Positions 56,783 to 64,000 of a stretch of 64,000 nucleotides of DNA are shown in pieces. The notes beneath the pieces were generated by a model. The model saw only the letters and a list, made by a program, of their open reading frames with translations. It searched no databases and was not told where the DNA came from. Source of the DNA: Lentinus brumalis (taxonomy: Eukaryota > Basidiomycota > Agaricomycetes > Polyporales > Polyporaceae); NCBI GenBank assembly GCA_001792895.1, contig MARA01000049.1, positions 1-64,000 on the forward strand, in the 5' to 3' direction. The position numbers and the translations under genes were made by a program. Every line of letters starts with the position of its first letter. Position 1 is the stretch's first letter.

Positions 56783-58613
56783 TCACGTCAAACGCGAACG
56801 ACGAGACTCCCGTATACAGTGAAGAACATCTGCCCATTCTTTACTGCCCTGAATCTCTCCAGATCCGCCGTCACCAGACTCGTTGACGTCGAGGTTGGGG
56901 AAGAGCGTATCCATGAACATGCAAAAGGCCAGAAACTCCTCCGCCTCGCCAAGGTCGTTCCATAGGCTGCGTACTCGGATACTCCTCAGGGTCTGGCAGC
57001 ATGGCAGACTCTTCTCGTTCCGAGTCTCGGAAAAGGTCTTGGAGGACAGGTTAAGTGAATGAAATTGCACGGTTTTCAACTTCGCGCCAGAACGGGCGAG
57101 ACTGAGCAAGGCGGGAATACCGAGCCCCAGTGCACGATCAAAGAAGTGCGGCTGCTTCAGAGATAGGCTCGTCAGCTGTGGCCACGCCTCTGCCATTGCG
57201 GCGACGTCGGCGTCGCTCATGATAAACTTCGAATGACGGAGGTCAAATGATGCCACCTCGATGTTGGGTAGCTCGAAGAGTGGCTGAACGGCGGCACTGG
57301 GCATATCGTCACTGCGGGGCGTGCCAGGAGAGAATGGACGAAAGTCGATATGGATCGCGATTATGCTCGAAAACTGAGATGCGATGGTTTCGCAGATCCG
57401 CCGCCAGGCGGATTCTTTCAAGCGTGTCTTGTGAACGACAGTGAGCGAACGGAGGTTCGGTGCCTTGAATGCCCTGTAGACCTCTTCCCTGCCCGAGTGG
57501 TCGGCGATCGTGAGGGCCCTCAGGTTGCGATGTTCCTCCATGACCCTCAACTCCGAGGAGCGATACGCGGGCAACTGTGAGTACACGACGGCGAGCTTGA
57601 GGTCTTGAAGGTCCTCCAGCTCCGCGAACTTGTGCTCCCAGATGACCTCGTGATCCAGAGCGCACTCGGGGTTGTCACGCTCCAGCTCGAGGACGCGGAG
57701 AGCGACGCCGTGTCGCTTGCAATCTGCGACGATGGACTGGATATACTGTACTGGGACATTCTTGGAGGAGATTGTGAGGTGCGTGAGGAGAGGCGTGAGC
57801 TTGATCACAGAGCGGAAGAGGAGAGGGATGCTCATGGACCACTCCTCTTCAGGGAATGTCATTATCGTGCGGAAGCCGAGGTGCAGACGCCGCAGGCTGG
57901 GCGCCACAAGCCAGAGGAGTTCGGTGCTCGACGGGTCGTCGATCTCCCATTCGAGATACCGTATGCCGGGGAGGAGGGGTTGGTACGCGTTCTGACGCAT
58001 CAGGTACGCCCATATGGAAGATGAGATGGCGGTATAGTCATCGAGCTCCTCTTCTTCCGAGTCATCACCATCGTTATCTTCAGAGTCGGAGTCTTCATCG
58101 CCGCGGTCCTGATGATCGTAGCCGCAGTCCTCGCCCTCCTTTGACACTTCATTGACAGGAGCAGAAGGCGCAGCGAGAATTCGGACTGAGGACGCATGTC
58201 GACGAAAGCGCTCCCACTCTTGGGCATCAATCTCGTTGTTGAGTACCTAGGATGGTGAACGCCAGTTAGTCATCTAGATCTAGGTCGATAGCGAGTACAA
58301 GTCATCTTGCTTCAATCAGGGCACTCACATATGTGGGGTACTGCCTATCAATGTCCTGGTCTTCACGGCCCTCACGGATGAGGAACAGAGAGGATGGCAA
58401 TAGCTCGAGTAAAGGGAGTATATCCCCAATCTCAGCCCACAAGACTCGCGCTGCTGGATCCTCGAAGGCCTTGCATACTCTGGTGCACTGCGCCAGCTCG
58501 GTGCGTTGCCGACTCGTGCCCTCTGGCGACAGAACTTCCTTCAGAGCCTCGAAGATACGAAGTAGGATGTCGGCATTGCAAAGAACGGACTGCGAGGTGC
58601 TGGAGGAGGTCAT
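56783..58613 (-). CDS. F-box/LRR-like protein, intact
   Basis: Two exons, 58613-58329 and 58246-56783 (82-nt intron, phase 0), give 582 aa. The N-terminal F-box reads LCNADILLRIFEALKEVL, CTRVCKAFEDPAARVLWAEI and LLPLLELLP, a textbook basidiomycete form. Exon 2 opens with AQEWERFRRHASSVRIL, then a strongly acidic insert (about residues 125-155, DEDSDSEDNDGDDSEEEELDD), followed by irregular LRR-like segments (SLRRLHLGF, LLTHLTISS, NLRALTIADH, NLRSLTVVH, QLTSLSLKQ). Expected role: substrate adaptor of an SCF ubiquitin ligase. Same family as 26277-27880, but without its frame break. Confidence 0.88.
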
Positions 58614-59296
58614 GGAGCACTCGGAAAATCTCTGAGTCAAGACTCCGTGGCAACGCGGGCGTACTGCGCCGTATGTAAGCGCCGGGATCCTTAGCTTGTT
58701 TTCCCTCCTCCTCCTCCTCCTCACCTACAGAAATAACTACCTGCTTCAGTGCTCACGTGCACGGACTTGCGACGCCACCGTACTTCTCCGGCGCACCGGC
58801 GCGCCACCGTAGCGAGCGGACGAGGGGAGCTCGTAGGATACGCTATGCCTGATATGGCAATTCCCGACCGCCTTGCCGTCTCTTGCCAGTTCAAACCACT
58901 CGGATTCTAGACTTGAAGGACAGATCTGCTAAAGTATCTATCTGGTTAACCGGTAAAACCAGATTTAGGAAACTATCATCTAATGAGATCAGAGGGCTGG
59001 TTTCCAGGCCAGGACTCCTCGCTTAAGGACGAGAGGTAAGTACTTAAATGAACTTGCATGTTCGCGGATGACATCTGCTCCTCCTCCTTCATGTTATATC
59101 ACAACTGGATACACTAGAGTCAGAACTTTGCGAGATTGTACTGCACAGAATTTCATTATTCGTACCTGTCTCCTCCGCTCTAGAAGATCGGAAGTAATGC
59201 TACGCGTACTTCCGTCGTCACCGAGGAAGGTGAGCCAATGATAATGGAGGATTGACTCTGTAAGATGGAAGAGATGATCGGCGGGCCGCGTGAGCT
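58614..59296. other. Spacer, no gene seen
   Basis: Promoter side of the F-box gene, with a GAGGAGGAG-type purine tract on - (58705-58730) and AT-richer sequence near 58930-59050. No coding region supported. Confidence 0.45.
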
Positions 59297-59771
59297 TCAT
59301 CTCAATTGTAGATTCAGATTGAAGTAAGTGCTGACCGGGGTAGCGACATCCGTAGCTACGGCTACAGATTTCTCACCGGCGGAGGAAGGAAGGATCACTT
59401 GTGACATCGTCGAGGTCTGCTGGAGAAGTCAACGTCAACGTGTGCCACGGCTGCTGTGCGTCTGACCTGTGAGGAAGAAGATACCTTGAGAGGCCCCTCA
59501 CTCGGAGGTAAGGCAATCAGGCAGCCCATCTGACGGCATCCTCTGGCCTCCAAAGGCTGCATGACTTCTGTGTGGACAACACCACTCTGAGCTGGAGTCC
59601 GAAGATACGCACCACAGTGGTTGATACAAGGGGATACGCCGAAGCAGATTGCACGACGAGGGAAGCTACGAACAGTCAGGTTGGGATAGTCTGCCAGTCT
59701 GTATGGAGATGCCCACATCCGACAATGGCAGCGGAGATAACAAATGTGCGAGTAAGGATGAAGGACAGCAT
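59297..59771 (-). CDS. Small secreted protein (copy 1)
   Basis: Exons 59771-59717, 59665-59613, 59556-59485 and 59419-59297 join in frame to 100 aa. The N-terminus MLSFILTRTFVISAAIVG is a signal peptide. Exon 3 carries EARGCRQMGCLIALP with two Cys. Exon 2 has the same length (53 nt) and phases as in the paralogue at 62213-62888. The last exon bears no clear similarity to the paralogue and may be mis-joined. Family unknown; secreted cysteine-containing proteins of this size are common in wood-decay fungi. Confidence 0.6.
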
Positions 59772-62212
59772 GGTCGAGGGATTACGAAGGAGCGACTGCA
59801 CGAACTTGACGTGGGGTGGACGGACGAAGGGGGCGACTGTGAAGAAGTAATATCGGTCCAGCAGCTCTAGCTTTTATGTTCATCTCCTGCGAGACATGAG
59901 CGGGCGAGCGCGCCAACACTTCTGCATACTACATATGAGGATGAAACGGCGGCGACATACCTAGAGATGGACATCGCACTCCTTGACGCATCTCCCCAGC
60001 ATGTCCACAAAGCGGGAGGCAACATGTTCTGGTATCGTCGGCATGGAAATGGCGGCTGTATAGGGACATCCTGACAGGACACGAAGACCCTTGTACGACT
60101 TCGCCAGGGACAGCGGTGAGCGGTGATTTTAAGCAGCATACGTAAGCTACAGTTGGTGCTTGTGGCTGCTTGCCGTGAAGGTGACCGCTCACATCGTCTG
60201 CTGCAGGGAGGCGTATCTGCAACTATGCCATCAGGGATGGCCTGGCGAATGCATCAGGAGGAATCCAATCATCTCACCACTAAAACAACCCCGCTCATCG
60301 GGTCTTGATGACAGCGACTAGCCCTTGACGGTCAGGGTATCGCTCCAGCATGAGAGCACTCCTGCATCGTACGCCCTGGATAAGGTATGAAACACGGAAT
60401 TTGACAAGGCGGATGTGTTGCCACTTACATGTTTTGTATGGACGCTCCGCTTAGGGTGAGCAGCTCATGTCCTCAGGGTACATACCTTCTAACTTGAACC
60501 AGGGCAAGCACGGAGCGAGGACACATCCATCCGCAGACCACGACCCTCTCGTCGTGTAGAACCCGCAGCGCGTCTACTCATGGGTTTTCCCGAATCCCTT
60601 GGACGGGCGGAGACCATGGGTGGCGGATGAGTCCGGACCGAGTCTCGGACAGGCTAACAGCGTATCCTGGTAGTCCCTGCCCACAAGGATCTCTCCTGAC
60701 TGGCAGGCTGGGTATTTCGCGCTACCGAAGATCTCTGATGGGCACCGTGAGACGGGCGCGAAGGGCGCCAAATAGACGAGCCCGCTCGCTGCTGAGCGCG
60801 AGTATATCAGGACGTATCACGAACACCGCCGTAGAACAGAACGTACCTGGCGCGAACAGCGTGGATATGGCGATGGCGCGGCCCGGGTAAGGATGGATGT
60901 CGTACACTGGATCAAGCTCGGGCAAGGGCCTTCGGGATACCTGACAAAGTACCGATACGGCAGCGGAAAGGAGACAGGGAGATGAGCGGGAGCCTTTGAA
61001 ACTCGGAGTGATTGACGCACCAGGTCGACGTAACGGATTACGACGGACTGCAAGCAACGCGACGGTATTCGCAAGTTCAAGAATCACAGTAGGCAAGACA
61101 GCCGAGAAGCATCTAGGCTGGCGAAGACTTGCGAGTTCCGGTGGCAATCGCACTCTGAGCAGTCGACAGCACCTACTTACGTGGCAGACTTGAACGAGTT
61201 GCTAGCGAGGCTTGATCAGAGCTGTTCTGACGCATCCTCGAATGCCTCTAACTGTCAATCTGGACGGTCAGCATCAGCAGCAAGTAAATGGGATCAGAAA
61301 CGACGGGCGCACTCACTTATGCATGAGAGTAAGGAAGACCTTTGTGGTTTCTATATTGGGTGGTTCGTTTGAACTTACTCGTTTGTAGCCGAGCGGCAAA
61401 CTCAATCAAGATCAAGATCCTACACACAGACGCCCATAACTTCTCCCTCGACCACGATGATCCCCTTGTTACTTCTTCGTCTCCTCCCCGTCAGACTTCT
61501 CTAGATGCTCAGCGTATTAAGCTGATGCTATGCGACGTCTGCGGGAGCTATGATACCCGACTGACGGCGCACAAGACTCAGGTTAGTCGTCACGAACTCT
61601 GGCTTTCGCGTATGGCCAGGCCGCCCCCGCCGGCGGACAGCATGGCAAGCATCTCGTTCAAGGTGACTGCTAAAGGCCTTTCCAATTGCATAGGTAAGTT
61701 TGATTCTGCATGTGTGCCTGTAAGGTGCTGTGGCTGACTCCGGCGACTAACACGATGCTGGCGTTGCAGCGTAAAATACCGGATGGGTGCATCGAGGTCG
61801 GGGTCAACTACAAGAACACCTATACCTGGCAACGAATGCGCTCAAGCAATGTCGTAAAATGCCCCGTAGGCCGAGACCGGTATCCCTTGTAACCCAATAC
61901 ACGCCTACCCGTCACAAACTCACTACCCCATATGGACCTGCGCTTCCCGAAGCAAGGGCGACGTAATTCTCTCACCGCAGGAATAGCCACGATGTCATTC
62001 ACTCGCTCCTTCCTAATTTGACCAGTCCTTTGAGCAGCCATAGTAGGCCGCAGGTTGTCTGTGCAACGCAGTATAAGACTCGGCGCAAAGATGTGGCTGA
62101 AGGCCAGCGCGCCTTCACTGGATGTCCTGACCTCCTGCGCTCCTCTACCTTCACCAACTCCTCTCCTCCTTTTCGTTCTCTCCTCGAATACTCGCTTTGC
62201 TTCTGAGTCACC
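59772..62212. other. 2.4-kb stretch without a supported gene
   Basis: Several short frames occur. On - at 61150-60720 there are hydrophobic pieces (TVILELANTVALLAVRRNPLR, STLFAPGTFCSTAVFVI) that could be exons of another membrane protein, and on + at 61530-61690 a piece (SMASISFKVTAKGLSNC), but I could not assemble a gene from either. Confidence 0.35.
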
Positions 62213-62888
62213 ATGGTCCCTACTTTCATTCTCACCCGCACCTTCGCCATCTCTGCGCTCTTCGTCGGTGGTACGTGCGCATCATTCCTGCTGCGTTGAC
62301 GCATGCCTGACCGTCTTGTGCAGCCTTTCCCGTATCCTATGCTGCGCCTATTCCCAATGCAGCATCTCCTTCTCTGGTACGTCGCCGCCTTCCTGACTCT
62401 GCGATCTCTGTTTGCTGATCTTTTGCGCCAGCATCTCGCGGCTCGGGGTTGTCGTCAGATGGGATGCTTGTACGCCCTGCCTACTGGAAGTTCTGACACG
62501 GTGTGTTGCTTTGATGTTATCGCTCAGATGTCGCCACTCACATTACGATATGCAGTCCGACGACGCCAGCATCACTCCAACGCTGCAAATCCCACCCGGC
62601 GGCTTCTCACAAGAGTCAATGCAAGTCATAGACTTCCTCATTTCCGCCCTCACATCCGCACGCTCTGCTACGACCGACGCAAGTACTACGACGGTCGACG
62701 CTGTCGAACCCACCGACGATGCAGTGAAAGTAGACGGCTTCGCGACTGCGGCAATAGCGGCAGAGCTGGAGGAATCGGCTTCATCCGCAGCGTCGTCGCC
62801 CGAGAGACGATCGGAACTGCCCTGGGTACCCGAAGACAGTACTGCGGAACTCGCGAACCAGCTCAAGGCGCCGAAGACGATCCCTTGA
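62213..62888 (+). CDS. Small secreted protein (copy 2)
   Basis: Exons 62213-62270, 62324-62376, 62432-62500 and 62556-62888 join in frame to 170 aa (introns 53-55 nt). Signal peptide: MVPTFILTRTFAISALFVG, with possible cleavage near SYAAP. Exon 3 has AARGCRQMGCLYALP, shared with the - strand copy at 59297-59771. The last exon is helical and Ala/Asp/Glu-rich (MQVIDFLISALTSARSA, FATAAIAAELEESAS). No homology to a named family comes to mind. An extracellular or wall-associated role is inferred from the signal peptide. Confidence 0.72.
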
Positions 62889-63783
62889 GCGCTGGGAGCG
62901 GTTGCGAGGGAAGCGGTGCGTACTCTTGTTTACTTTGTAAGGCGAGACGGGAAGGCTGACGAATAACAATGCAGGCCAATGTGGACGTGCTCGTATGAGC
63001 GGCCTCCCGTCTCTATCCACTGTGCTCCGGTAAAAGACGTCTCCCAGTCTCGTCGGTTGGAGCCTCTCCCCACTCCCACACGGACTCCCATTCCTTTCCC
63101 CCCTCCTGCGTTACCCATCTCCGTCGCTGTGCGCGTGCTCCCCCACTCAGTTCGCTATCCGCTACTCCCTCGCGTCGCGCTGGTGCGCGAAACGATACGA
63201 GGCATGAAGCGAACGCGTACATCCTTCACTCATTCATTCACGGGCACGCCTGCGGTCGTCCTGCTCAATCTTCCACTTCCTCTCACCCCTGGCCCACGTT
63301 TTACTCAGTTCTGGTGCGAGCTCAGTCCTGAACTCTGAAGCTCTGTTGTAACCTACTGGCGGCGAACCATCACCGCATAAAGTTATTCATCACATATCAC
63401 AGTACATCTTTGTACCTCGTCTGCGCATCGTCCTCTGTCTCGCTTGCTGTCGCCCTCGTTGTCGCCCGTCTTCTTGTGTTTTGTGTATCAGTAGTACGTT
63501 ACTCTCTTCTCTCCGTCTTAGACACTTCCCTGCCGTCGTCCTCCCTTCGATCGTGTATTACTTACCAGCCCGTGTACTTACATAGGTCTTCATTAATTCA
63601 GCCGTGCTCATCCCGGCTCCATCTATGATCTCAGAGGACGAACGAGCAGGAGCTTCAGCCAACTTGGGGATTTTCGACTTTGAATGTTGATGTACTGCGG
63701 TGGATGTTGCCTTTGCGATTGGACGGGTTCAACCACACAAATATGCGGTTGAGCAAGTAATAACACCGAACCTTCGCAGGTAT
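62889..63783. other. Spacer before the tRNA gene
   Basis: C/T-rich (63060-63340) on +, no gene supported; one C/T-rich open frame (62979-63338) is of low complexity and is not called. Confidence 0.4.
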
Positions 63784-63882
63784 GGGCATGTGGTGTAGTT
63801 GGTTATCACGCTCGCTTAGCATGTTTAGCATTGCGGTGCATTTGCTTGCGAGAGGGGTCCGGTTCAATCCCGGACATGTCCA
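63784..63882 (+). tRNA. tRNA-Ala (AGC) with a 25-nt intron
   Basis: Acceptor stem GGGCATG (63784-63790) pairs with CATGTCC (63875-63881) with one G-U; discriminator A at 63882. D-arm/A box TGGTGTAGTTGGTTATCAC. Anticodon stem CTCGC (63811-63815) pairs with GCGAG (63848-63852). Anticodon AGC at 63818-63820, intron 63822-63846 after the base 3' of the anticodon, the canonical place. T stem TCCGG/CCGGA with B box GGTTCAATCCC. Confidence 0.95.
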
Positions 63883-63900
63883 TAATAGCAGGACAAATAG

Positions 63901-63905
63901 TTTTT
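63901..63905 (+). terminator. RNA polymerase III terminator
   Basis: A T5 run 19 bp downstream of the tRNA 3' end, the standard Pol III stop signal. Confidence 0.85.
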
Positions 63906-64000
63906 AGTTTGTTTGGTATCGATCCCCGTTCCGCAGTCGGTCTGTCGTGTCGGAAGTGTTCAATTTGCATGAAGAGCCAATTTACTTGCAACGGATTGCA

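Overview
This window is nuclear DNA of a filamentous basidiomycete, most likely an Agaricomycete of polypore type. Genes are compact and GC-rich, introns are mostly 48-65 nt with GT..AG ends, and the window carries families typical of that group: KDZ transposases with a CxC2-type cysteine cluster, fungal TET/JBP dioxygenases, DUF6534 membrane proteins, F-box/LRR proteins and a DUF6589 protein. Gene models below were spliced by hand. Where all exons join with no phase error I give exact exon ends; where they do not I say so. Family names come from remembered motifs, not from a search.

Region 1 (1 to about 22.5 kb) looks like one very large KDZ-type DNA transposon, or a nest of them, whose left end lies outside the window. 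It holds a KDZ transposase (7662-11785; one base missing near 9241), a TET/JBP-family 2-oxoglutarate/Fe(II) dioxygenase immediately upstream (6289-7591, all key residues present), and at least seven anonymous passenger genes: a coiled-coil protein cut by the window edge, a 964-aa basic/disordered protein, a 118-aa acidic protein, a 227-aa protein, a zinc-knuckle plus coiled-coil protein, a protein built on seven 258-bp tandem repeats, and a 300-aa protein with a duplicated Trp-rich acidic exon. The 7-mer CCGGGCA/TGCCCGG is scattered through genes and spacers alike, with dense clusters, and nearly vanishes to the right of it.

Region 2 (22.8-26.2 kb) is a 237-bp tandem array interrupted after its first unit by a 928-bp AT-richer insertion with terminal inverted repeats and a 4-bp target duplication.

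Region 3 (26.3-42.6 kb) is ordinary or gene-family chromosome: an F-box/LRR gene with a frame break, a monoacylglycerol-lipase gene followed by a decayed copy of itself, a four-RRM nrd1/MRN1-like gene with an unusually long intron, two inverted paralogues of an uncharacterised family, and a DUF6534 membrane-protein gene.

Region 4 (43054-49626) is a second, different mobile element: a RecQ-like helicase gene and a DUF6589 gene placed tail to tail, bounded by TAGTCT...AGACTA and an exact 9-bp direct repeat. Region 5 (49.6-64 kb) has a membrane-anchored LRR protein, a second DUF6534 gene, a second F-box/LRR gene (intact), a pair of small secreted-protein paralogues and an intron-containing tRNA-Ala(AGC). 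Several genes are each one base short of an open frame, so assembly indels should be considered before calling them pseudogenes.
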